Positions 26,601 to 37,181 are shown, counted from the first letter of the stretch. The stretch is DNA of 64,000 nt from Harmonia axyridis (GCF_914767665.1 NC_059506.1:24901825-24965824), one strand, 5' to 3'. Notes: a model not told the origin generated them from the sequence alone. Program-made: numbers and translations.

Positions 26601-28832
26601 CACATTTCATTACCTAATGTCTTTGGCATTATTACTTTTTCGCAGTCATTGAGGATGGATGTTGTGGTTACTCCCTAGATGATAAAAAGGAACATGAAGC
26701 TGCTTTCGATGCATTTATAACAGGAGTTAGTTTGCTAGCCATGTGGAACTATTTAGGTATATTTCATAATTCTAATCTTGATATGTCCTTCAATTTAAAT
26801 TATTCATTTACAGGAAAGGAAGCAAAACTTTCACCTGAAGAAACGTTTTCTAATTTCGATTTATTGCTGCCTTATAACAATCGAATATTCCTTATGAGGT
26901 TACAAGATAATCCTTTTATTCATTTAGGTGGAACGGATCGTGAGTAATTTTGAAATGTTTCATCCTTATTTTTAACATAATGTTCAGAGACAAACTAATA
27001 ATTTTGCCTTCAGCATTATTTGGTATACTTTTCAATAATGTTGTAACTATAGCTCATATTCTTGAAAATGACTGTAAAACGATTTAATAACATAATTTTT
27101 TTTATGGAAGAAGATAATCTGGGTCAATCAGAAGATAATTTTAGGGTTGATTGTTTATAAAGAAAATGTAATTTCTGGTACAGAGTTGGTTTCAGATTTT
27201 ATAATTTTGAACTACAAAGATAATTTTTCATAGATTTTTTTATTAATATTCTTATATGAATAATATTTCTAAATAGTGAATAAATATTTCTATTTCTATG
27301 TATATTTCTGCAGCCAATCCATCTCGGGATCACGTTTTCCATATTACTTTCCCAACTCATTGGAAGACAAGTGATATTCAACAGATGTTCAGTCCTTTCG
27401 GTAAGTATGGGATTATTTCCAAAAATAAAGGCACTATTATTGTATTCTCATTATTCCATACCATTTGAATAATAGTATATTCTAAAACAAGTTGCAGAAT
27501 GGGCTCCCATTCCAACACGAATGCGAAATTCTACAAAGAATGACAAAGGAGTGAGTTTTCGAACGCATGAGTGTCGGAATTGCCTTCTGCTACAAGTATT
27601 GGACGATATTCTCCCTATTTCAGTCGAGTTTTGTGAAATATTGTCGAAATTCAACAAAAAATCCAGATTATACATCCTAGTGACTTTTGTATTTTATCTT
27701 GACTGCTACGAAAATTGACAGATTACGGAATTTGAAGTTGAATGGTGTGTTTCGAATCTTGAAATAATTTATAATTACGCAATGAAATCATGTATTATGC
27801 CTGACAAAATCGATTTAGAATTAAGGATTAAGAGAAATCTAGAATAATGTTGGAAATCATTTCACTATATCCAAATTATATTGACAATTAATAATAATAA
27901 TAATATACTTTATTTGCTCAAATAACAAATGATGTTTTAGTATCGTCAAAATCAAAATAACGTGAGTTGAAATTCGATAGAATAGTCTGTGTTGACAACC
28001 ACAAAACGAAAAATATAACTGAAAACAATGCTGTGATGAGTTCATTACAGCACTGTTTTTAGTACTGTAATGTAGATAAATACATTAAAGGCATTATCAA
28101 AATTCCTTAGTTTACATTATACAATTAAAAAACATTTTTTTGTGAAAATTTTTCCAATCTTCTTTGAAATTCGTCAAAATTGAATCTGTAAAAACTAAAA
28201 AGGATATTGGATAAGAAAAAACTGGAAATTTATCCAAAGTTATAAATTTTTATAAATAAGAATCGTGATTTGGATAAAAAAATTTATGTTCCACCCTTTA
28301 TGATATTTTTTATATTTTTATAATATTCAATGTTAACATTTCAAGCATTATGATATCTTTTGGTTCTAGGAAATGTGTTGGTTTCATGGATAAATGACTC
28401 ATCTGCATTTGTGGCTTTATATAAGAGAGATCAAGCACCAATGGCATATAAATCCCTTAAACAAAGCGACACTTGTATTGTAAAATCATATAATGAACAT
28501 CAAGAAGCGAAAAAGACACCTTCTTCTCACTCACTCCAAAAAAATTCTACAACGCCTTCCAAGACTCCTTCTAAGACTTCTTCTAAGACACTTTCTAAGA
28601 CACCTTCTAAGACACCTTCTAAGACACCTTCTAAGACTTCTTCTAAGACTCCTTCTGGTTATCTTAGAAAACGCAAAATATCTGAAGGGTGAGTATTTTT
28701 TAGGTTTGGTTTCAGTAATTTTAAAAGATAACCGTATTTCCCAGATCAATCTCAAATTCTCCGAAGGAAAAGGTTGTGAGTAAGAAGAAGAAATCGCCGA
28801 TGGTATTTGCCGTGAGCGATGATTGGGACTAG
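23680..28832 (+). CDS. PARN: Poly(A)-specific ribonuclease PARN (DEDDh deadenylase)
   Basis: Twelve exons: 23680-23698, 23760-23952, 24003-24166, 24220-24370, 24437-24752, 25372-25493, 25550-25668, 26646-26756, 26814-26939, 27314-27400, 28370-28688 and 28745-28832. They close in phase to 604 residues (human 639). PARN removes 3' adenosines from mRNAs and matures small nucleolar, telomerase and other RNAs. The nuclease fold has the catalytic Asp and Glu in SIDCELTGL, Asp in GHNLLLDIIHT and Asp in HEAAFDAFITG, with the His of that motif, so all DEDDh residues are kept. An R3H-like segment lies between (exons 4-5, to CNPFCRKLIYQE). An RRM follows (RDHVFHITFP, GNVLVSWINDSSAFVAL). The tail has a Lys-Thr-Pro-Ser repeat and ends VFAVSDDWD, like the vertebrate terminus. 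Exon 7 uses an acceptor CACAAG rather than the TTTTAG eight bases on, because only this keeps PSILDTKF in frame. Confidence 0.95.
25795..26422 (-). mobile_element. Long-TIR deletion derivative with transposase C-terminus, in PARN intron 7
   Basis: A 628-bp element flanked by TA. Arms of about 130 bp start CAGGGTGTTTCCTAAACATG and are inverted at the right end. The centre (about 26050-25965, - strand) encodes VFERVRQSMRRRLDACMLA then RGGHFQQFL and a stop, typical of the C-terminus of mariner-related transposases in insects. The rest of the transposase is deleted. Confidence 0.8.
27488..28072 (+). repeat. Dispersed repeat, copy in PARN intron 10
   Basis: A longer copy of the repeat in the STING intron at 20415-20899. 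It has extra sequence near the left end and an insertion of TAATAATAATAAT type near 27890. It ends with the same CATTACAG...CTGTAATG hairpin. Confidence 0.6.
28561..28656 (+). repeat. Coding minisatellite: eight 12-bp units in the PARN tail
   Basis: Eight units of the form AAGACWYCTTCT encode Lys-Thr-(Pro/Ser/Leu)-Ser. They lie after the RRM in exon 11. Units differ by one or two bases, and the period of 12 keeps the frame. Confidence 0.9.
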
Positions 28833-29774
28833 CTTCTAGGTATTAAAGTTTTTTATGTGTATATATGTATAAATTTGGATTTATTATTTCAGTATATATC
28901 CATATATAATGTCAATTTGTGGGTGAGAATCTTAACAAAATGATATTCATATTTGTTGATTCTGATTAAACAATTGATACTTTGTATTTTTCGAAAATAA
29001 TGAGTATTCAGACATGATATTATAATTTCTACAACAATCTTTCTGTGTTTTATTTGTTAGGTTTAAGAATTATTCAACAAAGTCTAAGATATACACCTCA
29101 GTGATCTATCAAAAGAGATCGCTTTATTTGCTTTTGATAAGCTCAATAATCATGAAAAATGATTAAAATTCTTGGCATGTTTGGAAGAAAAGCTAAACAG
29201 GACTTTCGTTCTCCAAAAGGACTCCCATTTCAATACTAGCAGTTTTTGTGCTTAACTTCAAGGTCAAAAAAAAATTGGCGATTATTTATTCATTTTTGAT
29301 ACGTTCTAGTGACTGTAAACAATGTAAATTTGTGGATGAACTTGAAAAGAAACAATTTCATCATAAACAGGATGCCCAAGTTATCTCTGTTGCCAAATTC
29401 CACAAGAATATTCTACAGGCAATTTGCAACAAAAGTAGGGCCCAATTATCTTTTGTTCTAAAGTAATTCAAGATTCTAATATTTTGAAACAGTTCACAAT
29501 TTTTTCACTGAAAACAAAGCATAACTTGAAAACTTTCATCTTAATCAAAATTCATTGCATTCCATTGGAAATGAATTGTACTTGGACCGGAGTATTCCAT
29601 GGAGATTTTCATGAAAAACTCGTTATAGGGTGGTTAAGGAAAAAATATTAAAATTTTCTTAAGTCATAATCTTTGGTCAAAGTTTACCTTGAATTCCGCC
29701 CCGTAAAAACCCCATGACAATTATATGCAACAACTGCTATATTTATAATTTATAAAGCTTTTCAACGACGTATA
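28833..29774. other. Region downstream of PARN
   Basis: It should hold the PARN 3' UTR at its left end. Nothing else is recognised; the open frame at 29248-29466 shows no domain. Confidence 0.4.
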
Positions 29775-30090
29775 CAGTGATGTATGGATAATACGAACAG
29801 AAAGTTTGTAGGACCCGTTCGGTTTATCAAATCATTCGGATTATAGGAATCATATTGAATCACATTTCTAGAGTGTGCAAACTCATTTCCATAAAAAAAT
29901 GTACTTTATATAAAAATATGTATTTCTGCCCATCAAAGACATGAATTGATTGATATGATCCGCATGATCGCCTCTTTAGTGGACACTTTCTGAAACAGGT
30001 TCATCTTCGTTGTAAGAGCTTTCATTTTCCTCAATGATATCAGCAATTATCTCATCATTTTCCGATCTTCCTAACTTTCCTTGCCTTATG
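29775..30090 (-). pseudogene. pogo/Tigger-type transposase C-terminal remnant with one TIR
   Basis: The end CAGTGATGTATGGATAATAC follows TA and has the form of pogo/Tigger ends. On the - strand from about 30070 the frame reads ENDEIIADIIEENESSYNED, an acidic tail, then a stop, then HADHINQFMSLMG. Acidic stretches followed by a short helix like this close Tigger and jerky-type transposases. The DDE core and the other TIR are missing. Confidence 0.6.
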
Positions 30091-30365
30091 ACATTGTGGG
30101 TTGTGGTCCTTATACTGTGACTAAACTAAAGTAGTTCACGGCCAAGGACAAATTAGGGAAATAAAAGAACGGGATAAAAACACTTATTCAATTTATTTCC
30201 AACCCACTAAAAATGTGTGAAGAAGATGATATTTAGATCTAATCGCTTTTTAAGGGTCGTTGCGGCTCGGTCATTGCACGTACCGCTTTTATTGAACTTA
30301 AGAAGTTCTTGTGTCGTCGAGATATAAAGTTGACGCTACGTCTGAGGATGCTTCAGTGTTATGTC

Positions 30366-30904
30366 ACAGAATAGAGAGGTATTACAGAAGCGACACTCTC
30401 CCTTTTTCATGGTACCCAACCGCCATATTGTCAGTAGTTATGTTTACATCTTTCCACGTGTTTCGGTGTTCGAGTTCATTGCCCGTTTGACACAAGTACG
30501 ATATATATATAAAATTATTATTTATTATTATTAATGTATTCTATAAAAGCGATTTTATTGTATTTCAGGAAATTCAAGTAAGATAATAAAAGTCGGAAAC
30601 TTACCATTAATTCAAATTTTGAAATGAAATACAAATTTAGGCTGAAAAATATTTTGAAATAGAATTACTACTTCCATTCAATACGCAGTCATGTCCCAAA
30701 TATCATACAGTAATCATACAAATGTAATTTCAAATGGACCGCCATGTCATAGAATTGAGAAGTTTTAATATAAATATTTACTATTCTGTGGTCATGTAGA
30801 ACTACCAGCCTTCTGAGAGTTCTTCAAGGTCACCAAAATTGGTTACATCGAGAACAAAGGAAATGTCAAAGAGTGTCGCTTCTGTAATACCTCTCTATTC
30901 TGTG
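30366..30904. mobile_element. 539-bp MITE with 35-bp TIRs starting CACAGAATAG
   Basis: The first 35 bases, starting CACAGAATAGAGAGG, are repeated exactly inverted at the right end. GTTATGT flanks both sides (30359-30365 and 30905-30911), giving a 7-bp target duplication, possibly 8 with one mismatch. No coding frame is inside. The ends resemble the 22-23 bp insertions at 16859, 18217 and 31342. Confidence 0.8.
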
Positions 30905-30909
30905 GTTAT

Positions 30910-30951
30910 GTGTTCTCCATAGAACAAGTATGTACTCTATGGTGTTCTCCA
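30910..30951. mobile_element. Small insertion with CCATAGA ends and direct repeats
   Basis: GTGTTCTCCA at 30910-30919 is repeated exactly at 30942-30951. The piece between, with its edges, reads CCATAGAAC...TACTCTATGG, an imperfect palindrome. The right copy continues in frame into the LINE remnant (VFSTLLYGMQAW), so this insertion disrupts the LINE. Confidence 0.5.
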
Positions 30952-31420
30952 CGCTTCTGTATGGGATGCAGGCGTGGACCTTGAAACAGAGTCATTTAAA
31001 TGGACTGGCTGCCTTTGAATTCTGGTGCTACAGAAGAATCCTACGAATACCATATGGGTAGAAAGAGTGCCAAATGTCGAAGTAATCAGAAGAATTGGAA
31101 GTGAACCAGGAATACTGTTGACTATCAAAAGAAGAAAATTGGAGTACTTGGGACATGTCATGAGTGGGCAAAGACACAGATTGCTGCAGCTCATTGTGCA
31201 GGGCAGAATAAGAGGAAGAAGAAATGTAGGTAGACGCAGACTATCCTGGCTCAAGAACCTGAGAGAATGGTATGGATGCAGCAGCTCAGATCTATTTAGA
31301 GCGGCGTTTAACAAAATCCTCATTGCTATGATGGTTTCCAACACAGACTAACTACTAATCTGTGGTTTCCAACCTTCGATAGGAGATGGAACTAGAAGAA
31401 GAAGAAGAAGAAGAAGAAGC
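30942..31420 (+). pseudogene. Non-LTR retrotransposon (LINE) 3' end, broken
   Basis: The + strand reads VFSTLLYGMQAWTLKQSHL, FWCYRRILRIP, then after a frameshift RVPNVEVIRRIGSEP, RRKLEYLGHVMSGQ, GRRRLSWLKNLREWYGCSS and FNKILIAMMVSN. This is the C-terminal region that follows the reverse transcriptase in insect endonuclease/reverse-transcriptase LINEs. The copy ends in a (GAA)n tail at 31393-31419. A 23-bp palindrome inserted at 31342 breaks the frame shortly before the expected end. The 5' part is missing, as usual for LINE copies. Confidence 0.75.
31333..31373. mobile_element. Palindromic insertion of about 22 bp inside the LINE
   Basis: GGTTTCCAAC at 31333-31342 is repeated exactly at 31364-31373. 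Between and overlapping lies CACAGACTAAC..CTAATCTGTG, which differs by one base from the insertion near 18217. Removing the insert and one repeat restores the usual LINE ending, so this is an insertion into a known coding sequence. Confidence 0.6.
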
Positions 31421-31592
31421 GGCTCGGTCGCAGGTACTTTTTCGCCGGTCTCGGGAACAGATTAGGGATGTTACGAAAAGAAGTGAACAGATTCTTCGCA
31501 ACAGGTTAGCTCAGCCTAGCTGTTCCAGGTACCTGTTCTTTTTAAAGAACCGAACCTGTTCTTTTCGAACGATTCAGTGCTTTTGCGCAATG

Positions 31593-32025
31593 ATCAATTG
31601 ACCATATTCACCGTCGCCATATTGATGTGCGACAATACCAACTACCCAGTGTTCCCAACGAAGAAATATTGAGTTTACTAGAAAAATACCGCTAATATCA
31701 AAAATACTATCAGCCATAGAGATTATTCTTCCACTGACTATTTCCAAAAATGGAGCGAAGCCTTCATTTATACACTCGGCCACAGTTAATTTGTTCATAA
31801 AACCGTCTTTCACTAATGTTTTTATTTCCAAAAGTTGAAATTTTTGCGAAATATTGTCCCAAACAAGCCTATGTGGCGTAGCAGCCAGAAAAGGTACACA
31901 TAAACTTCAATTATGAACTTTCTATTGTGGAATTTTTTTAGTAAACTCAATATTTCTTCGTTGGGAACACTGGGTAGTTGGTATTGTCGCACAACAATAT
32001 GGCGACGGTGAATATGGTCAATTGA
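31593..32025. mobile_element. Foldback element with arms of about 92 bp
   Basis: The left arm begins CAATTGACCATATTCACCGT and is repeated inverted, almost perfectly, at about 31934-32025. The loop contains part of a - strand open frame (31831-31574) without a recognised domain. No clear target duplication is seen. Confidence 0.7.
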
Positions 32026-32030
32026 ATCTT

Positions 32031-32977
32031 CTCTCGGAAGTCGGAGCTGCTATCGTATATCAAACGAATAGGTTCTTTTCTTGCCTGTTGCGTAAAGAAC
32101 AGATGAGCTGCCTGTTCTTTAAAAAAGCAGGTTGTTGACTGTTCTTTAAAGAACAGGCTGTTCCGAAAAGAGCAGTTACTAAACTGAATCTGCCTGTTGT
32201 CAGATATGATATATATTCTTTGAAGTCTAATAAATGAATATTTCTGTCAAGGAGTATTATCGAATTATTTCGTCTGATCCGTAAGAAGGAAATTTTTTCG
32301 AATATCAGCAATTTCCACATATATTTTTTGTGTGTTCGTTTCCTGTTGAAATCCCAATTCATAATTTTTCTTTCATAATTCTCAATTTTTTTTTCAGAAA
32401 TCTTGAAATTCATGATTTCAGGATAATCATTGGAATTGATGAAAATATTGATAATTAGTCAATTTGATTGGGGTGAATATTTCAACAAAGATAAAATCAA
32501 ATTATGTTTTTCTGAATTGCGGCTTCGAAAGAAATATGCACTCATAAAATCAGAAAAATGATTTGAATATATCCGATATACAAAATTTGGAAAAAAATTA
32601 GTTTATTCACACGATCATAGGCGTACCCAGGGGGTTATTGATTAAAATAAATGAAAAATTGTAAGTAAGATTGTATCTGCTCTTGGAAGTCGGAGCTTCC
32701 ATCGTTATTCAAAAGAACAGGTTCTTTTCTTGCCTGTTGCGTAAAGAACGTATGAGCTGCCTGTTCTTTAAAAGAGCAAATTGTTGGTTGTTCCGTAAAC
32801 ACCGAAGCTGCTCCCGTTCTTTAAAGAATAGGCTGTTCCGAAAAGAGCAGTTGCTAAACTGAATCTGCATGTTGTCAGATATGATATATATTATCTTCTT
32901 TGAAGCCTAATAAATTAATCGTTTTGTCAAAGAGTATCTATTATCGAATTATTTCGTCTGATCCGTAATAGGAAGGA
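32031..32977. repeat. Direct duplication of a block of about 270-300 bp
   Basis: The block at about 32031-32300 (GGAAGTCGGAGCT... to TCGTCTGATCCGTAA) is repeated at about 32681-32977. The copies differ by many substitutions and small indels, so the duplication is old. Confidence 0.7.
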
Positions 32978-33901
32978 AATTGATAATGAGAAATAAGAAA
33001 ATAAATTCCTAGTTCGAGAATTGGATGATGATTTTTGTATCCCCCATTCTGGATGTTTGAAGAGAAGGTACTAAACTGAATCTGCCTGTTGTCGGATATG
33101 ATCCCGTTCTTGGAAAATCCAGCAATTATTATTATTGTTACATGACGGCGTACAAAATAAAATAGATCCTTAATTAGACGCAGTAAAACCTTCGCTTGGA
33201 CACTATATTGTAGTGTCCCATTGTAAGTGATCATTCAAATTTTCACTCGTAACCACTCGTGGGGTTTGAACCCGCTGCGATCGGCAACCTGGTGGACTTT
33301 CATAAAAGAACAGGTAACCAAAAGAGCAGGTTAAATAAACAGGTTCTTTTAAAAGAACCGAACAGTTCTAAACTGTTTTTTCATTTAACCTGTTCTTTAA
33401 CAACTCTAGAACAGATGTGAAAATCTTTACTCTTCTTGTTGTCGGTGCAAGTGTTGCACATAAGTTGTAGTTGCGGACTGGACTGAACTCAATTGAATTA
33501 TTCGCTCTGAAATGCCGAGTTTTATGGGCATTCAGGCCGTTTGCAAAGCCTTTCTACGGATCCCTTAGGGGTGTGGCTTTGATCATTTCAAGTTTTTACA
33601 CAGAATTCTTCTGATTTTTTCGAAGCATAAGAGAGATACAGGGTGTGCAACGTCATTTCTGAGCAATATTCTATTGAGTGTGGTCAATAATGTATAACCT
33701 TTGAAGTTACGGATTCTGGTCATATCAGAGTTATCTGAGTTCTCAATTCAGAAATGGTGAAGAACTCTGAAAATAACAATTCAAAATGATGGAAAACCTA
33801 TAACGTTCGAGATTATTTTTTTCGGTTGCCAAATTGAATTCCATTTTCTGAATGAACCCGGAATTTTCTGAGAATTTTGGTGAAAACTTTTATTCATAAA
33901 T

Positions 33902-33960
33902 ACATAACATAACATAACATATGAATTAACATAATATTACATATAACATAACATAATTTA
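33902..33960. repeat. ATAAC microsatellite, interrupted
   Basis: Several ATAAC units (ACATAACATAACATAACAT) occur in two runs separated by about 15 bp. Confidence 0.7.
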
Positions 33961-34281
33961 ATGAATTTGTAAGAAATTATCAAGTGTATACATATGGGAT
34001 AAGTCAAAAAAAGAATGATTAGAAAATATAAAATTCTAACTCTATGTTGAACTCTATAAAGTACCTAAAACCCATTCAATTGAAGGAACATGAAGAACTT
34101 CGCGTTTCTCTCTTTTCTTGTAGAATTATGGGCATTTTTGGGATTTCCAAGGGCATTGCAATTGTGAAACTATTTGGCAAATGCCGCTTAGAAACCCCAA
34201 AATCGTCACCAATAGTTGTGCATCTAGTTTAGCTTCAATAATGAATAGGGAAATAGTAAAAAGTTAACATCAACTTGGGAC

Positions 34282-34376
34282 TTAACAGGCCAGTAGTATC
34301 ATAACAAACCACTGGTCCTGAAAGGCCCGAATTGACATCACGTCTTTGTCCGCCTGAGGAGCTGCAGCACTGGAAC
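34282..34376 (-). other. Possible orphan terminal exon
   Basis: On the - strand, an acceptor TTTTTTCAG is followed by a GC-richer open frame reading SSAAAPQADKDVM..RAFQDQWFVMILLAC and a stop. The composition differs from the surrounding AT-rich DNA. No family is recognised and no upstream exon could be joined, so it may be chance. Confidence 0.2.
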
Positions 34377-34379
34377 CTG

Positions 34380-36151
34380 AAAAAATTAATCATTTTAATA
34401 ATAAATAAACAATATTTACTGATTTTGTTTGGATTTCATTGAAAAAAGTTGTAATAGAAATTGTATATTTCTTTTCAATTTGAAAAATACAAACACTGCG
34501 AAGAAGTGATAGCAGGGCCGCCGCCAGATATTTTGGCGCACCGGCAAAATAAAATTTCGCCACTCTGCTTTGCCTAATTTATCTGGCTCAATACAGAGTT
34601 AATTCATTATAGGCAATAGTATAGTATATCCAAAGTCACTTGAACTAGTCCATAAAAACGGTTGGCCATAGATGTCCCTCTGAAGTGAATACCGCCATCC
34701 TCCAAATACCGGGGTTTATTTGAAAGTATTGTTAGGCAATAAATTCACTGGCTTCAACGAAATTTCTGGAAACTTGGACAACTCTTGTATCATCTAAATA
34801 TTCTGGCTTCCTCCAAGTGACTTTGGAATACTATACCTATGTATACATATTTCATTATTTATCAGAAAAAATATTTTTGGCACCTGAGGGCTCTGTAGAA
34901 AAACCATTTATCACTAGGTAGAGGAGAGCGGGGCTGGACGTTCCGATTTTCAAATAATACGAATTTTCATCATGATAATGAAGGATTTAATTTTCAACTT
35001 GGGATAATATCGAAAGAATATTTATCCTTTTTGGAAATCTTATAGTCGTTTTTACTGATATCTCAATAGTGTTTTTTACAGAAGCAAATTTCGACGCGGA
35101 ACATTCAACCCCGCCTTGGGGCGAGTTGCTCCACCTTTGAGGCAAATTGTTCCTCTTAGATTCTGACAATATTTTTCAAAATAATGAAGGTTGTATTGAA
35201 TAAAACTATCATTTATATTAACCTGTGTATGTTAAGTTCATTTTATGCAGAACTAAACAAAAGAACAACAACAAAATATTATGTCATTGGTTTATATAAA
35301 TTTTTTTATTCAGTTAGAATAAAATTGAAGTTTTTATAGAATCTATAAATCTTATCTATCTGTGTAAATATATTTTCAAAATAAAAAACATAACTAGTAA
35401 CTTCCATATAAACTTTCTTCAAATAAGTCTAATCATTAATCAACAGACTTCTGCTGCAAGTTCTTAAATATAAGCATGTCATTAAGGAACACCCTGTATA
35501 GGAAGATAGTATACAATCTATAGGTTCATGCTTCTTTGTGTTGACAAAGATGACTCATTGGTCATTAAGACATTAAAATTTCATCTGCGGTAGGTGGCTT
35601 TAAGTATCAGAATTCATTAGTAGAGCTGCTATTTTGAAATTTTTTCTTGCCCATACCTAATATTGTCAAAAATAAAATCGGATTTTAGCTCTAAGAGTAA
35701 TAACGGATAAGCGATAAGGTCCACCTGCCTGATGGCAAACATGCATATTTTAATGAGGTTTTAATGAAACATGCAACGATTATCCTTTGGCTTGTTATTA
35801 ATTTTTATTATATTCAACATGACAAGTGCCCTAACGTGATCGTAAGTTGTCTTCTGAATGTAGCAAGTTAAATACAGACTTGTTTCTGTCCTTAGGGCCT
35901 GATTTAAATACTTAGTTGTATTCAATCAGACATCAAGCATGAGCGCGTATCGTATATACACGAACGTTAAACATTGAATGTCCATTATAAAACTTTTGAG
36001 TGTCTTGAAGTCTTAGTCTTCCTTTTTTTGAAACTTGTTCAATATCGGTTTTTCCGATTGGTCAAGTTCGATGTAATGGGTTGACTCTAGCTCTAGAAAA
36101 AATATTGTGGAGTTTGAGACCAATAATTGTACAATAATATAGGTAGGTGTA
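34380..36151. other. Gene-poor stretch
   Basis: No gene is recognised. An end-like ACACCCTGTATA at about 35487 may be the tip of a decayed CAGGGTG-type element. The small open frame at 35169-34987 (-) is unassigned. Confidence 0.4.
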
Positions 36152-37181
36152 CAACTTTGCTTCCGCCGTTTTGTAATAGATGGCTGTAGCGGTAAGTTGT
36201 AGTCGAAATAAGCAGATCGAAAATGGAAGGAAAATTTGAGGGAGGTTTTAATTTTCTGTTTTTTAATATGAAGAAACCTGAGGCTGAGGCTCATCGAATG
36301 CTCTCAAATACATATGGCGAGGCTACTATTAGTAAAAAAACGTACTAAGAGTGGTTTCAACGCTTTAAGAACGGTGATTTTAAAGTTGAAGACCAGAAGA
36401 GAGAAGGTTTTCAAAAATGCAGAATTGGAGGTATTACTTGATCAAGATTCGTGCTGAATACAAAAAGAATTGGCAGGATCACTGAGAGTGACGCAACAAG
36501 CTTTTCAAAACGCCTGAAAGTCATGGGAATGATTCAGAAACAAGGAAATTGGGTGTCGTACGAGTTGAAGCCGAGAGATGTTGAATGGTGTTTGTTTTCT
36601 TGTGAACAGCTGTTTGCAAGGCAAACACGGAAGGGATTTCATACATTGTGACTGGAGACAAAAAATGAGTTTTTACTATAATCCCAAGAGCAAAAAATCA
36701 TGGGGATATCCCGGCAATGCTTCCACGTCGACGGCCAGACCTAATATTCACGATTCCAAGGATATGCTCAGTATTTATTATTTATTTAGAAGTCACGTAC
36801 AGTCTAATGCCTCTGTGATTATATGTTTATATATGTAGCTCACAGAATAAACCATTTTATTATTATTATTATTTGGTGGAACCAGCTCGGCGTAGTGTAT
36901 TACGATTTGTTAGAAACGACTGAAACAATCACATGCGACGTTATCGAGCGCAAGTAATGCGTTTGAGCCGAGCATTGAAAGACAAACGGCCGCAATACAA
37001 CGAGAGACATGATGAAGTGTTTTCACAGCATGACAATGCTCTACCCCATGTTGCGAAAATGGTTAAAACATACTTGGAAACGTTGAAATGGAAAGTCCTA
37101 CCCCACCCGCCGCATTCTCCAGACGTTTCTCCCTCGGACTATAACTTGTTTCGATAAATAGCACACGGTCAGGCTGACCAG
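36152..37181 (+). pseudogene. Mariner (DD34D) copy 1, 3' truncated and interrupted
   Basis: It starts after TA with the family end CAACTTTGCTTCCGCCGTTT. The + strand carries a decayed mariner transposase: an N-terminal HTH region (EAEAHRMLSNTYGEAT), a middle part (LKVMGMIQKQGNWVSYELK) and a C-terminal part with HDNALPH and SPDVSPSDYNLF. There are 34 residues between the catalytic Asp residues, as in mariner. It has several frameshifts and stops, a 5' UTR deletion compared with copy 4, and about 94 bp of foreign sequence at 36777-36870. It stops near 37181 without a right TIR. Confidence 0.8.
36777..36870 (+). mobile_element. Short retroposed-looking insertion inside mariner copy 1
   Basis: The other copies read CTCAGTATTTGGTGG without a break here. 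In this copy about 94 bp intervene between ATTT and ATTTGGTGG. The insert contains AATAAA near its end and closes with (ATT)n, like the tail of a retroposed transcript. A short ATTT direct repeat flanks it. Confidence 0.5.

Larger units (their letters stand above)
31430..33420. repeat. Region dense in GAACAG/CTGTTC motifs
   Basis: Over about 2 kb, forms of AAAGAACAGG and CCTGTTCTTT recur more than a dozen times on both strands. They include the perfect 18-bp palindrome CTGTTCTTTAAAGAACAG at 32139-32156. The region also holds the foldback element at 31593-32025 and two copies of a 270-300 bp block. No gene is recognised. Confidence 0.6.

Noticed and set aside
28531..28755. Arg/Leu-rich frames over the PARN minisatellite
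   Set aside because: Out-of-frame and antisense readings of the 12-bp repeat.
32150..32164. AGAACAGGCTGTTCC as a true steroid-receptor element
   Set aside because: The motif belongs to a repeat with many half-sites, and I know of no insect receptor of this half-site class; kept only as an observation.
33240..33300. B-box-like GGGTTCAAACCCC on the - strand
   Set aside because: No A box at tRNA spacing and no fold; too weak for a tRNA or SINE call.
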